From Pseudomonas sp. MF4836 (lineage in GTDB: Bacteria > Pseudomonadota > Gammaproteobacteria > Pseudomonadales > Pseudomonadaceae): a stretch of DNA of 64,000 nucleotides. The notes beneath the pieces are model-generated. The model was not told the origin of the DNA and did not search any database. It saw only the letters and a list, made by a program, of their open reading frames with translations. This document shows, in pieces, positions 19,153-28,270 of this stretch. The translations under genes and the position numbers were made by a program. Positions within the stretch are counted from its first letter, which is position 1, and every line of letters begins with the position of its first letter. The stretch covers positions 620,001-684,000 of the forward strand of contig NZ_MVOL01000003.1 of NCBI RefSeq assembly GCF_002018875.1. The letters run 5' to 3'.

Positions 19153-20180
19153 GGCGCGCCCTCGGTGGCGGGTTCCGGGGTGGCGTTGTCGTCTTCGTCA
19201 TCGCCGTATTCGGTGCTGAAGCCCTGGGCGTCCAGGCCCTGTTCGCACAGGTAACGCACCAGCACCGCGACCGAGCCGTGGGTCACCAGCACCCGTTGGG
19301 CGCCGGTCTGTTGGATGGCCCAGAGCAGCCCGGGCCAGTCGGCATGGTCAGACAGCACGAAACCGCGATCGACGCCGCGCCGCCGGCGGGTGCCACGCAA
19401 GCGCATCCAGCCGCTGGCAAAGGCATCGCTGTAATCGCCAAAGCGGCGCATCCAGCTGCTGCCGCCGGCCGAGGGCGGCGCTAGTACCAGTGCCTGGCGC
19501 ATCAACGGGTCGTTCTTGTCGACATCACCGGCGTACAGGGTCGGTGGCAGGTGGATGCCACCTGCGCGATACACCTGGTTCAGTGGTTCCACCGCGCCGT
19601 GGACCAGGATCGGCCCGAGGCTGGCATCGATGCCGTGGAGAATGCGCTGGGCTTTGCCGAACGAATAACAGAACAACACGCTGGCTTTGCCCGCGTCGAT
19701 GTTGCCCTGCCACCACTGATTGATCTCGGCAAAGATCTCGGCCTGTGGCTGCCAGCGATAAATTGGCAGGCCAAAGGTCGACTCGGTAATAAAGGTATGG
19801 CACCGCACCGGCTCGAACGGCGCGCAGGTGCCATCGGGCTCGACCTTGTAGTCACCGGAGGCGACCCAGACTTCACCTTGGTATTCCAGGCGTACCTGGG
19901 CCGAGCCCAGCACATGCCCGGCGGGGTGAAAACTCAAGGTCACGCCGTGGTGCAGCAGGCGTTCGCCGTACTCGAGGGTTTGCAGGTTGATGGCCGGGCC
20001 CAGGCGCGAGCGCAGGATGCCTTCACCCGGGGTTGCCGCCAGGTAATGCTGATTGCCGCCGCGGGCATGGTCGCCATGGGCGTGGGTAATCACGGCGCGC
20101 TCGACCGGGCGCCAGGGGTCGATATAGAAATCCCCGGCCGTGCAGTACAAACCTTCAGGGCGCGCAATCACAAGGTCCAT
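19149..20180 (-). CDS. Ligase-associated DNA exonuclease (metallo-beta-lactamase/SNM1-like)
   Basis: A 343-residue metallo-beta-lactamase/beta-CASP protein. The metal motif HAHGDH is at 33-38; later metal ligands include HPAGHVLGSA and SDHADW. Relatives in bacterial ligase clusters are exonucleases related to Artemis/SNM1/CPSF-73. It is the first gene of the exo-lig pair, with a 4-bp overlap to the ligase. The last 20 residues are acidic and probably disordered. Confidence 0.92.
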   Translation of the reverse strand: MDLVIARPEGLYCTAGDFYIDPWRPVERAVITHAHGDHARGGNQHYLAATPGEGILRSRLGPAINLQTLEYGERLLHHGVTLSFHPAGHVLGSAQVRLEYQGEVWVASGDYKVEPDGTCAPFEPVRCHTFITESTFGLPIYRWQPQAEIFAEINQWWQGNIDAGKASVLFCYSFGKAQRILHGIDASLGPILVHGAVEPLNQVYRAGGIHLPPTLYAGDVDKNDPLMRQALVLAPPSAGGSSWMRRFGDYSDAFASGWMRLRGTRRRRGVDRGFVLSDHADWPGLLWAIQQTGAQRVLVTHGSVAVLVRYLCEQGLDAQGFSTEYGDDEDDNATPEPATEGAP

Positions 20181-20276
20181 GGAAAGTGCCAGGAGCAGTG
20201 GGCTTGCTAAGTAGGAGGCGGGCGGCGCGGGAGAAGTTCGATCGGGTGTGGGGTGAAGGCGAGGCTCAAGGCCGGA

Positions 20277-20308
20277 CGCCCGCCCGGCGCTGAGTGCCGG
20301 GCGGGCGG
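20277..20308. repeat. Long GC hairpin downstream of the acylase gene
   Basis: CGCCCGCCCGGC and GCCGGGCGGGCG form a stem of about 12 bp around TGAGT, starting a few bases after the acylase stop codon. There is no T-tract on the minus strand. It may protect the mRNA 3' end or act as a weak terminator. Confidence 0.5.
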
Positions 20309-20313
20309 GGGGC

Positions 20314-22743
20314 TTATTTGCCGGGGACCAGGGTCAGGCGGGTTTTGCCGTAGCTGCGCTCGAAGTTCTGCGGTTGCAGCGGCAGGCTCAGGTACTGGCC
20401 CTTGAGCCATGGGTCGATGGCGTTGGCGTAGTTCGGACTGGCCGGGTTGCCGGACTGGCCACTGCTATTGACGCCCATCAGCGGCTCGCTCTGGCCGAAG
20501 TCGACGATAAAGCGCAGTGCGGGCGTGTCGGTGACCGCGAAGTCCTGGCCCCAGCGGTAGGCGCCGCCGTTCAGGGTGCTGTGGTCGCCGCCCATTTGCA
20601 GCGGGCCACGAATGGTTTGGCCACTGCTGTTGGTCCAGCTGTAGCTGTGCAACTTGCCCCACTGCCAGGCCTTGCGGTCGGCGCCGAGCTGGGTTTCGCC
20701 GGCGCTGATGGCGGCGGCCAGGCTGCGGGCGAGGATCGCCGGTTTGTCTTCCTTTTGCGCAGTGCGCGAGTCATCCCAGAACGGGCTGTCTTCTTCGCCG
20801 AGCAGGTGCGCGGCCTGGGCCGAGTAGGACAATGTGCCGTTGGCGACAAAGGCTTTCCAGGTGGCGCTGGTGGATGGGCCGAGTTTGTCGAGGAAGATCT
20901 GTTTGGCGCTTTCCTGGAGGAATAGCTCATAGATCGCTGCATCCGCCGAGCCGGCGCTGAGCTTGCCATCAAACGCCAGCAAGCGGCTGTAGGCCTCGCG
21001 CGCTTTGCTGCGGTCGGCTTCAGGCAGGGCGTCGATGGCTTTTTTAAGCGGCTGGGACATACCCGGCGCTTCGAACATTTTCTTCAGCTTGGCGGCAAAG
21101 GTGGTGCCCTGGTCGTATTGCAGGGCGATCAGGCTGCGGCTGTCCTGCTTGCCACTCGAGGCCAGTTGCGCCATGCGCTCACCGCGCTCCGGGGCGTGCC
21201 AGGAGTTGGACAGCTGCATGCCGTAGCCCTGGGTGATCATTCGCTGGTTGGCGGTGCCGAGCCAGCCCTGGGCCGGGTCCTGGTCGTAGGGGTGGAGCAT
21301 TGGATCGGCGTAACCGTCCCAGTCGTAGCGCCCGTCCCAGCCTGGCGAAGGCAGCAGGCCCTGGCCTTCACGGCGGTTGGGGAAGCGCCCGGTCACTTGC
21401 CAGCCGATATTGCTGGCATCGGCGAACACCATGTTCAGCGCGATGGCACGGATCTCGCGGCTGGCATCCGAGGCCTTTTCGACGTTTTGCGCCCGGGACA
21501 GGTCGAAGAACGCGTCCAGGCTCTTGTCGTCCTTGAGGTCCGGCATTTGCAGGGCCAAACCGTAGCCGCTGCCGAGGGTTGTGCCCTGGCCGCTGTTGAG
21601 CAGAGGCCCGTGGCGGGTTTCGTACACGGCTTCGCGAATCGGCCGTTGGCCTTTGACGAAAAAGGTCTCGTTACGCACGCCGGCCGGCTGCCATTTGCCG
21701 CCCGCCAGGTAGTACAGGGCGTTGCCCTGGAACTTGAGTTTTTCCAGGAACAGGTCCTGGTTGTCGCCGTTGACTGCGCTCAGGCTCCAGGCCACCTTGC
21801 CGTTGAAGCCCTGGATAATCGCCGGCAGGCCGGCAATCGAAGCGCCGGCAGCCTGGTACTTCGGCGCGCGGATCTGCACGTAGTTCCAGGCCTGCATGTG
21901 GCTGTCGGCGGCCAGCAGGCTGCGGCCACTGCGGCTGCGCTGCGGGGCGATGGCCAGGTTGCTGGCGCTGGTGATGCCCAGCGGGTTGAGCGCACTCAGG
22001 CGCTCGGCGGCCCCGCTGACTTGCGCCAGGCCCGGCACATTGAGGGCGATGCCCTTGAGTTTTTCTGCCTCGGCAAAGGGCAGCGGCTCGTCCGGGTAGC
22101 TTGGGGTCAGCCAGGCCAGCTTGTCGGCGCCGACTTTCTGCGCCAGTACCAGGGCGTTGATTTCTTCCTGCAGGTTGGCCGACTGGCCGAAATTCAGCAG
22201 GCAAAAGATCAGCGCCGAGTCTTCGGGTTTCCAGTACTCAGGCTTGTAGCCGGTGGCCGCCAGGTCCGGCGGCAGCTTGTCGCGGTAGCGGAACAGGTAG
22301 GCGTTGACGCCGCGGGCATAGACCTCGAAGAAGCGTTTGATGCGCGGCGAGGAGGCCTTGTACAGCTCGTCGGCGCTCTTTTTCAGGTTGACGCTGCGCA
22401 TCAGGCGGTCGACGTCCAGCACCTCGGCACCGGACATTTCTGCCAGGCGGCCCTGAGCCAGCAGGCGCAGGGTCACCATCTGATTGATGCGGTCGCTGGC
22501 GTGCACGTACCCCAGGGTGAACAGCGCATCGTGGAAGCTGTTGCTCTCGATCAGCGGCATGCCCATGGCATTGCGCCGCACCGAAACGTTCTGCGCCAGG
22601 CCCTTGAGCGGCTGCACGCCGGAGGAGGGGGGCACGGTGTCCTGGGTGTTCCATGACTGGCAACCGGCCAGGCTGAGAACGCCGGCCACTGCCGCGGCAA
22701 CGCCGAACCGGGGAAGAAAATGTGTGAGGGCTGGCGAGGCCAT
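20314..22743 (-). CDS. Penicillin acylase-family lipoprotein, possible acyl-homoserine lactone acylase
   Basis: An 809-residue Ntn hydrolase precursor. A lipoprotein signal peptide ends in LAGC (Cys28). An alpha-chain region is followed by the autoprocessing site: Ser261-Asn262 in [10 protein letters not shown], where Ser261 would become the beta-chain N terminus and nucleophile. The beta chain contains the family GHSTLN-like motif (GGDHSTLNG) near residue 720. Pseudomonas relatives include the AHL acylases HacB and QuiP, which hydrolyse quorum-sensing lactones; other amides are possible substrates. Lipidation suggests envelope anchoring. The long frame is intact and the gene stands alone. 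Confidence 0.85.
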   Translation of the reverse strand: MASPALTHFLPRFGVAAAVAGVLSLAGCQSWNTQDTVPPSSGVQPLKGLAQNVSVRRNAMGMPLIESNSFHDALFTLGYVHASDRINQMVTLRLLAQGRLAEMSGAEVLDVDRLMRSVNLKKSADELYKASSPRIKRFFEVYARGVNAYLFRYRDKLPPDLAATGYKPEYWKPEDSALIFCLLNFGQSANLQEEINALVLAQKVGADKLAWLTPSYPDEPLPFAEAEKLKGIALNVPGLAQVSGAAERLSALNPLGITSASNLAIAPQRSRSGRSLLAADSHMQAWNYVQIRAPKYQAAGASIAGLPAIIQGFNGKVAWSLSAVNGDNQDLFLEKLKFQGNALYYLAGGKWQPAGVRNETFFVKGQRPIREAVYETRHGPLLNSGQGTTLGSGYGLALQMPDLKDDKSLDAFFDLSRAQNVEKASDASREIRAIALNMVFADASNIGWQVTGRFPNRREGQGLLPSPGWDGRYDWDGYADPMLHPYDQDPAQGWLGTANQRMITQGYGMQLSNSWHAPERGERMAQLASSGKQDSRSLIALQYDQGTTFAAKLKKMFEAPGMSQPLKKAIDALPEADRSKAREAYSRLLAFDGKLSAGSADAAIYELFLQESAKQIFLDKLGPSTSATWKAFVANGTLSYSAQAAHLLGEEDSPFWDDSRTAQKEDKPAILARSLAAAISAGETQLGADRKAWQWGKLHSYSWTNSSGQTIRGPLQMGGDHSTLNGGAYRWGQDFAVTDTPALRFIVDFGQSEPLMGVNSSGQSGNPASPNYANAIDPWLKGQYLSLPLQPQNFERSYGKTRLTLVPGK

Positions 22744-22920
22744 GGCAAAGCTCCTGCGGGGGTAGCGTCAATAAAGGCGCTACGTTAGTGAGCAGGCGAG
22801 TGCCGCGCAAGCCGGGGCAGCGGGTATTTGTGCTTTGCCGGGCAAATAGCGATCGAAGGCAGGCCGCGTCCGGGTTCAGGGGGACGCGGCCAGCCGGCGA
22901 TGGGTCAATGCGCCGGGGTA

Positions 22921-23559
22921 TCAGCTCGGGTTGACCCGCTGCACGATGGCATAGGCGCGTTCGGTGGCAGGTCGCGCCTGGATGCGGTTGAACCAGCGCT
23001 GCACATGGGGGAAGTCTTGCAGATGCTGGCTCTGCTTCTTGTAGGAAACGATCCAGGGATAGATCGCCATGTCGGCAATGCTGTACTCGCTGCCGGCAAC
23101 GAAGTCGCGGTCGGCCAGGCGCCGGTCCAGCACCCCATACAAGCGCGCGGTTTCGTCGATGTAGCGCTTGATCGCGTAGGGGACTTTCTCCGGGGCAGCG
23201 TGGCTGAAGTGATGGTTCTGGCCCGCCATCGGCCCCAGCCCGCCCATTTGCCAGAACAGCCACTGCAGGGCCTCCTGGCGTCCGCGCAGGTCCTTGGGCA
23301 GGAACTGTCCGGTCTTTTCTGCGAGGTACAGAAGAATCGCCCCGGACTCGAACAGCGACAGCGGCGCGCCGCCATCCTCGGGCTGGTGATCGACAATCGC
23401 CGGGATCCGGTTGTTGGGGGCGATCTTGAGAAAGTCCGGCTTGAACTGTTCGCCCTGGCCGATATTCACCGGGTGAACCTCATAGGGCAGGCCGGCTTCT
23501 TCGAGGAACAGTGAAATCTTGTGGCCGTTGGGGGTGGTCCAGTAATACAGGTCGATCAT
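22921..23559 (-). CDS. Nu-class glutathione S-transferase (YfcG-like)
   Basis: A 212-residue GST. The TTPNGHK motif at the start of the thioredoxin domain is characteristic of the YfcG/YghU group. Members have poor classical transferase activity but act as disulfide-bond reductases with two bound glutathiones. The FESGAILLYLAEK segment (SNAIL/TRAP-like) binds the gamma-glutamyl group. The ATG at 23559 gives the canonical MIDLYYW start. It is divergent from the hydrolase at 23705. Confidence 0.92.
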   Translation of the reverse strand: MIDLYYWTTPNGHKISLFLEEAGLPYEVHPVNIGQGEQFKPDFLKIAPNNRIPAIVDHQPEDGGAPLSLFESGAILLYLAEKTGQFLPKDLRGRQEALQWLFWQMGGLGPMAGQNHHFSHAAPEKVPYAIKRYIDETARLYGVLDRRLADRDFVAGSEYSIADMAIYPWIVSYKKQSQHLQDFPHVQRWFNRIQARPATERAYAIVQRVNPS

Positions 23560-23704
23560 GGAGCTCTCCAGCTGGGACGGGTCTTCAAATAGGGACAGCA
23601 AACAATGGCATTAGGTCGTCCTGTTTGCGCGCGTCGGCTTGCCTGTCATGGGAGGTGATGCTGAAGTGCGCAGAATTCAATGGCCCAACCCGGAGAAAAT
23701 CAGC

Positions 23705-24253
23705 ATGGAACTCGATGCCAACGCAGCGCTGATTCTGATCGACCAGCAACAGGGAATCCTTCAGCCCAGGCTCGGCCCGCGCAACAATCCCGAGGCCGAG
23801 GAGCGCATGGCCGAGCTTCTGGCCAGGTGGCGCCAGGCCGCGCGCCCGGTGATCCACGTGCAGCATCTGTCCCGTTCGCCGGATTCGGTGTTCTGGCCCG
23901 AGCAATCGGGGGTGGAGTTCCAGCCGCAGTTTGTGCCGGGGGCCGGCGAGGAGTTGATTCAGAAGCAGGTGCCGGATGCATTCTCTGGCACCGGACTGGA
24001 AGGGCTATTGCGCAAGGCAGGGATCGGGCAATTGGTCATCGTCGGCGTGGCCACCCACAACTCGGTGGAGGCGACGGCGCGTACCGCGGGCAATCTGGGG
24101 TTTGCGACCTGGGTGGTCGAGGACGCCTGCTACACCTTCGACAAGGTCGACTTCTTTGGTCGGCTGCGTTCGGCGCATGAGGTGCACGGGATGTCCCTGG
24201 GCAACCTGCACGGCGAATATGCCACCGTGATCAATAGCGCCGAGCTTCTATAA
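23705..24253 (+). CDS. Isochorismatase-like hydrolase with Ser in the nucleophile position
   Basis: A 182-residue alpha/beta hydrolase of the isochorismatase/nicotinamidase fold. The first catalytic Asp lies in ALILIDQQQG (Asp13) and a Lys in IQKQVPDAF. The strand that normally carries the nucleophilic Cys reads VATHNSVEATAR, so Ser120 occupies that place. Cys-lacking members exist (EntB, YecD), and a Ser subfamily is plausible. The ATG at 23705 has GGAG 10 nt upstream. The substrate is unknown. Confidence 0.85.
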   Translation: MELDANAALILIDQQQGILQPRLGPRNNPEAEERMAELLARWRQAARPVIHVQHLSRSPDSVFWPEQSGVEFQPQFVPGAGEELIQKQVPDAFSGTGLEGLLRKAGIGQLVIVGVATHNSVEATARTAGNLGFATWVVEDACYTFDKVDFFGRLRSAHEVHGMSLGNLHGEYATVINSAELL

Positions 24254-24267
24254 AAGCCGGATAGCCG

Positions 24268-24300
24268 TGACAACACGGTGCAGGTCGCACCGGGTTGTCA
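24268..24300. repeat. Strong hairpin between convergent genes
   Basis: TGACAAC-A-CGGTGC / GCACCG-G-GTTGTCA, a 13-bp stem with one mismatch and a 5-nt loop. No T-tract follows on either strand. It lies between the stop codons of the hydrolase and the SEC-C gene. Confidence 0.6.
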
Positions 24301-24324
24301 TGGCCGTGCATGAGGATCAGTGCA

Positions 24325-24537
24325 TCAAGCGCCGTGGCACTTCTTGAACTTCTTGCTGCTGCCGCACGGGCATGGGTCGTTGCGACCGACATCTTTCAGG
24401 GTATTGCGCACAGGTTCCTGGGGCGCATGGTTGCAATGCGGACCGTGTACATGGCCATGGTCGTGATCATGGGCGTGGTGATCATGATCGTGATCGTGGT
24501 TGCAGGCAGGGCCATGGACATGGGGTTGCTGGGTCAT
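24325..24537 (-). CDS. His-rich small protein with SEC-C zinc-binding motif
   Basis: A 70-residue protein in two parts. Residues 5-40 hold about 14 histidines with Asp and two Cys (an [16 protein letters not shown] run flanked by CNH motifs), strongly suggesting metal binding. The C terminus is a SEC-C motif, [16 protein letters not shown], the zinc-binding module found in SecA and YchJ. The ATG at 24537 has GGAGT 7 nt upstream and starts 5 bp after the lipoprotein stop. It is probably the last gene of a four-gene operon. A role in zinc or nickel buffering is a guess. Confidence 0.85.
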   Translation of the reverse strand: MTQQPHVHGPACNHDHDHDHHAHDHDHGHVHGPHCNHAPQEPVRNTLKDVGRNDPCPCGSSKKFKKCHGA

Positions 24538-24542
24538 CGGTG

Positions 24543-25028
24543 TCACTCCGGAATAAAATCGCCGGGAATTATCTCGCCATTGCGCTTCAGGTGCACGTCA
24601 TAGCCGATGAATAATCCGGTTTCCAACTCGCCTTCCAGGCGATAGGGGATGGGTTGCCGCGGGTTGCGCAGCAATTTCACCACGTCGCGCACCTGGGGCC
24701 AGAGGTTGGTGCGCACCGCCACCTTGAAATAACCGCTGCTTTTGGGGCCCACGGTAAACCAGTGTTCGTGCTCGCCTTCGGCCAGCAGCAGGCGGTCGAG
24801 GTGGATCCGGTACGACAGGTGGCGCACCGTGAGGTCGGAGTCGTTGGGGTTGTCGACGCGAAACAGCAGGCGAAAGCGCTGCTCCAGCATATTGGCGCGA
24901 ATCACTTCGACCTTGACCAGGTGCACTTGGGGATCGACGGTGTCATCGACGAACCAGGACGCGCACCCCGAGAGGCCTAGCACCCAAAGCAGGCTGATTG
25001 TCCTTAATACGCGCAGCTCAGAAACCAT
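24543..25028 (-). CDS. LEA type 2 family lipoprotein
   Basis: A 161-residue lipoprotein with lipobox LSGC (Cys22). The mature region has an immunoglobulin-like, all-beta pattern with the NPNDSDL motif common to LEA_2/WHy proteins, which are linked to desiccation and stress tolerance. The start at 25028 (GGAG 7 nt upstream) places the signal peptide correctly. It is followed closely by the His-rich SEC-C gene. Confidence 0.85.
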   Translation of the reverse strand: MVSELRVLRTISLLWVLGLSGCASWFVDDTVDPQVHLVKVEVIRANMLEQRFRLLFRVDNPNDSDLTVRHLSYRIHLDRLLLAEGEHEHWFTVGPKSSGYFKVAVRTNLWPQVRDVVKLLRNPRQPIPYRLEGELETGLFIGYDVHLKRNGEIIPGDFIPE

Positions 25029-25100
25029 GCCATTACTCCGTTTGAACTCCCAGTCTAGCAACCGTGGGCGCGGGGTAAGGGTTGGGTCACGGCCAGGGGC

Positions 25101-25577
25101 TCAAGGGGTGAGATAGCTGGCGCAGCATTTATTGTATTTCTGCCCGCTGGCGCAGGGGCAGGCGTCGTTGCGGCCGGCCTTGAACCCGACTGTCGGGTCG
25201 ATGAAGTACCAGTGGCCGTTGTTCTGCACGAACGAAGAGCGCTCGCGCTGGCTGTGCTCGCCGTTGCTGTCATGCCAGCGCGCGGTGAAGGTGACGAAGG
25301 CGTGTTCGGGCTGGCCGCCGAAGACTTCGGAGCTTTCCACCTCCAGCCCGAGCCAGGTGCTTTGAGCACTCCAGTCGCTGATGGCCTGGCGGTCCAGGCC
25401 GGCCTGCTGCACCGGCAGGGTGGTGGCCACAATGTAGTCCACCAGGCCCAGAACATAGGCGCTGTAGCGCGAACGCATCAGCGCTTCGGCGCAGGGGGCC
25501 GGATGGCCGGCGTGGTAATGGCCGCAGCAGGCATCCAGCAGGGTGCCGCTACCACAAGGACAAATCGACATACTCAT
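25101..25577 (-). CDS. YchJ-family protein (UPF0225, two SEC-C motifs)
   Basis: A 158-residue protein with SEC-C motifs at both ends: [14 protein letters not shown] at the N terminus and [13 protein letters not shown] at the C terminus. Between them is the NTF2-like YchJ middle domain ([10 protein letters not shown]). Function is unknown; zinc binding is expected from the Cys pattern. The start is the first Met of MSMSICPC; a second in-frame ATG lies two codons later. The preceding gene ends 4 bp upstream. Confidence 0.92.
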   Translation of the reverse strand: MSMSICPCGSGTLLDACCGHYHAGHPAPCAEALMRSRYSAYVLGLVDYIVATTLPVQQAGLDRQAISDWSAQSTWLGLEVESSEVFGGQPEHAFVTFTARWHDSNGEHSQRERSSFVQNNGHWYFIDPTVGFKAGRNDACPCASGQKYNKCCASYLTP

Positions 25578-25581
25578 TGCG

Positions 25582-26079
25582 TTACCACCAATACTTTCCG
25601 AAGTTTTCCGGGTTGGCCCAGAACCGTGAGTTGAGCCAGTCCGGCACTTGCTTGTATTCAAGCAGATCGTAGGTAAACAGGGTCAGCACCTGCTCTTCAC
25701 GCTGGAAGCGTTCGCTGGCCTGCAACGCCAGGGAGAAGAAATCCGTCTCCTGCCAGCCGCAGGCCGCCAGGTCGGCCAGCACCGCGATGCGGCTGGCGTT
25801 GAGGTTGCGGATCCCGCCGAGCAGGTTCAGCCCATCGCGCTTGGGCAGGTGTTCCAGGCAATCGACCACCACCGCCAGGTCGAAACGGCGTGCCGCCAGT
25901 TCCGCCGGCAAGGGGCCGGGCGCGGATTGGGCAACCTGGCAGTCGGGGTGCGCCAGCTTGAAGGCGGCGAGGGCCGGGAAGTCGCTGGCGCCGATCAGCA
26001 GCAGGTGTTGTGGGGCATAGCGGTCCAGCAGCGCCGCCAGGGCTTGCTGGGGCGTGCGCGAAGAAATACCAGCAGTCAT
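25582..26079 (-). CDS. DUF6231-like protein, Rossmann/methyltransferase-like
   Basis: A 165-residue soluble protein. The pattern [15 protein letters not shown] followed by [15 protein letters not shown] resembles motifs I and IV of SAM-dependent methyltransferases, but the SAM-binding Gly-rich loop is weak. I believe it corresponds to a Pseudomonas family of unknown function (DUF6231). It is the first gene of the run of four minus-strand genes ending at 24325. Confidence 0.75.
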   Translation of the reverse strand: MTAGISSRTPQQALAALLDRYAPQHLLLIGASDFPALAAFKLAHPDCQVAQSAPGPLPAELAARRFDLAVVVDCLEHLPKRDGLNLLGGIRNLNASRIAVLADLAACGWQETDFFSLALQASERFQREEQVLTLFTYDLLEYKQVPDWLNSRFWANPENFGKYWW

Positions 26080-26272
26080 CGAAGATCCTCAATCAGAACT
26101 GCAGAGACTAGCGCGCCCGAACGCCCGGGCCTAGAGCGCTTGTCTCGAAATAGCCGAAGCCCCCAACAAATACAGGACCCAAACCGCCATGGCCTATTGC
26201 TGGCGCAGATTAAAAGCGCGGTCTTTACTCCCTGAATCGGCTCCGGGCCGATCCCCTACGGAGAACACCTTG

Positions 26273-26965
26273 ATGAGCATAGTTCGCACAGCACTACCCT
26301 TGGTTCTGCTAACCAGTGTGTTGACTGGTTGCGCAGGTTTGCAGAAAACCGACTGGCCGACCTGTGCCGCCGTCGGGGGCGTCACCGGTGCGGCGCTCGG
26401 TGCGACCGAAAGCGCGTCCTGGGCCGGCGGTGGAGCCTTGGTGGTAGGCGGCCTGGCCGGTGCCTATTGCTGGGTCCACGGCGATGGCGACGAAGACGGC
26501 GACGGTGTGCCGGACAGCCGCGACAAGTGCCCGCACACGCCTAAAGGCGTGCCGGTCGATGCCAATGGCTGCCCACCGGTTCCGGTGGCGGTGGTCGAAG
26601 AGGTCGTAGTGGTCAAGGAAGAAACCATCGTCATCCGCGATGTGCACTTCGAGTTCGACTCGGCCAGGCTGACCGGCGCCGATAAAACCAAGCTCGACAC
26701 CATCGCCACACGCTTGAAACAGGAAGCCGCGTCGGCGCAACTGCGCGTGACCGGGCACACCGACAGTGTCGGCAGTGATGCCTATAACCAGCGGCTTTCG
26801 GATAAACGTGCGCATTCGGTGACCGATTACCTGATCAACGCCGGCGTGCCACGCAGCAGCTTCGTCTCGGTGTCCGGTGCCGGTGAAAGCCAGCCAGTGG
26901 CCGACAACAAAACCGCTGAGGGGCGCGCCCTGAACCGGCGGACGGAAATCAAGATCAACCGCTGA
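26273..26965 (+). CDS. OmpA-family peptidoglycan-binding lipoprotein
   Basis: 230 residues. Lipobox LTGC (Cys20) is followed by a glycine-rich zipper-like segment (about 28-70) that may insert in a membrane. An acidic calcium-binding-like repeat (DGDEDGDGVPDSRDKCP) resembles a thrombospondin type 3 repeat, as in OprF. The C-terminal OmpA domain has the diaminopimelate-binding motif TGHTDSVG and the NRRTEI end. It anchors the outer membrane to peptidoglycan. The ATG at 26273 follows GGAG; a TTG codon lies directly before it. Confidence 0.9.
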   Translation: MSIVRTALPLVLLTSVLTGCAGLQKTDWPTCAAVGGVTGAALGATESASWAGGGALVVGGLAGAYCWVHGDGDEDGDGVPDSRDKCPHTPKGVPVDANGCPPVPVAVVEEVVVVKEETIVIRDVHFEFDSARLTGADKTKLDTIATRLKQEAASAQLRVTGHTDSVGSDAYNQRLSDKRAHSVTDYLINAGVPRSSFVSVSGAGESQPVADNKTAEGRALNRRTEIKINR

Positions 26966-27162
26966 TCCTTCTATATAAGCAGCCTTGCCCCGGGGTGGCC
27001 GTGATTGCGGCTATCCAGGGGCTTCCCCTGTTTGTTGCCCCCCGCAGCGCTTTGCCGCTGGTCCTTGAACCTCTATGTCGAAGAATTTTTCCCAGGCGCT
27101 GGCTAATTCCCGGGATTAGTCGTTACTGTGCGCGCAAAGAAAAATTCACATAGGGGGAGCGT

Positions 27163-27441
27163 ATGAAGGTCTTTTGGGGGCTGGGGAAAATCTTGACCCT
27201 GGTGTTCTGGCTGGTGGTGCTGATCAACCTGGCCAAGCCGTTGATCAATCCGCTGCATTTATTGGTCAATCTGGCGGGCAGCCTGCTGTTGCTCACCCAT
27301 TTGCTGGAGCTGGTGCTGTTCAATGGCAGCCTCAAAGGTCGCAGCAACCCTTGGCGGGATCGCCTGCAGATCCTGTTGGTGGGGATTTTTCACCTGCAAG
27401 GCATCCCCCATTCGCCCCACCTAGAGGCTGATCATGCGTAA
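27163..27441 (+). CDS. DUF1145 small membrane protein
   Basis: A 92-residue protein with two or three membrane helices and a conserved NPW near the end, matching DUF1145 proteins. A strong ribosome-binding site (GGGGGAG) precedes the ATG. Its last 8 bp overlap the start of the collagen-like gene, so the two are probably translated together. Function unknown. Confidence 0.85.
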   Translation: MKVFWGLGKILTLVFWLVVLINLAKPLINPLHLLVNLAGSLLLLTHLLELVLFNGSLKGRSNPWRDRLQILLVGIFHLQGIPHSPHLEADHA

Positions 27442-28192
27442 ATTCTGCCTGCTGGCGCTGCTGTGCAGCCCCCTGGCCGTGGCCCAAGTGGTGACGGTGG
27501 AAACCAACTCCCTGATGCGCTTGCCCAACACCACCAGCACCCTGCAACTGGAGCGCCTGGAGGTGTCCGACTACGGCACCTTGTTGATCCCGTCTAATGT
27601 CACCGAGCTTCAGGTCGGTGAACTGCACCTGGGCCGTGAAGCTCGGATCGCCATTGTCCCCGCCGAACAGGCACTGCAACTGACGGTGCGGCGTGCCGAA
27701 CTGGAACCGGGCAGCCAGATCACCTCGCGCGGTGCCCCGGGCACTTATCAAAAACCGGCCAAGGCCGGACGCAATCTTGCCTTGCGCATCGAATCGCTGA
27801 ATGGCCCGGAGTTGTCGGTGGATGCCCGTGGCGGTGCCGGGGCTCCGGGTTTTGTCGGCCTGGATGGGGCCAATGGCCAGGAACCGGGCTGCACCTGGGG
27901 TCAGGCCGGGCGCGGTGCCGATGGCGACAACGGCGGCGATGGCCGCCCGGGCGCGCCGGGGGCACAGGTTCGGATGGAACTGCCGCGTGACTATCCGGCC
28001 GAGCAGATCAAGGTCGTGGTCGATGGCGGCGCCGGCGGTCTGGCGGGGCCTGCGGGCAAGCCGGGCGCAGGGGGCAAGTCCAAGGGCTGCTACGTCTATC
28101 GTGCCGACGGTGGCAAGAGTGGCCGCCCGGGGGCTGAAGGCCAGCCGGGGCCCGCAGGGCCAGCAGGTTCGGTGACGCTCCAGCGGTTGTAA
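27434..28192 (+). CDS. Exported collagen-like/glycine-rich protein
   Basis: A 252-residue protein with a cleavable signal peptide (ends LAVA, residue 17). A beta-rich N-terminal domain (about 18-120) carries hydrophobic repeats. From about 130 to 247 it becomes rich in Gly-x-y triplets, including GRPGAPGAQ, GKPGAGGKS and GQPGPAGPAG, interrupted by a short non-collagenous strand. Two Cys (in EPGCTWGQ and SKGCYVY) could form a disulfide. No enzyme motif is seen. An envelope or extracellular structural role is likely. Confidence 0.8.
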   Translation: MRKFCLLALLCSPLAVAQVVTVETNSLMRLPNTTSTLQLERLEVSDYGTLLIPSNVTELQVGELHLGREARIAIVPAEQALQLTVRRAELEPGSQITSRGAPGTYQKPAKAGRNLALRIESLNGPELSVDARGGAGAPGFVGLDGANGQEPGCTWGQAGRGADGDNGGDGRPGAPGAQVRMELPRDYPAEQIKVVVDGGAGGLAGPAGKPGAGGKSKGCYVYRADGGKSGRPGAEGQPGPAGPAGSVTLQRL

Positions 28193-28222
28193 GACAGACG
28201 GGCGCCTGCCAGGACGTTAAGG

Positions 28223-28260
28223 CGGGCCGGTACGTTTCCTTACACGTGCCGGCCCGTTTT
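28223..28260 (+). terminator. Terminator of the collagen-like gene
   Basis: A stem of about 13 bp (CGGGCCGGTACGT with ACGTGCCGGCCCG, one G:U) and a T4 tail, 30 bp after the stop codon. Confidence 0.8.
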
Positions 28261-28270
28261 CGTACCGGCC

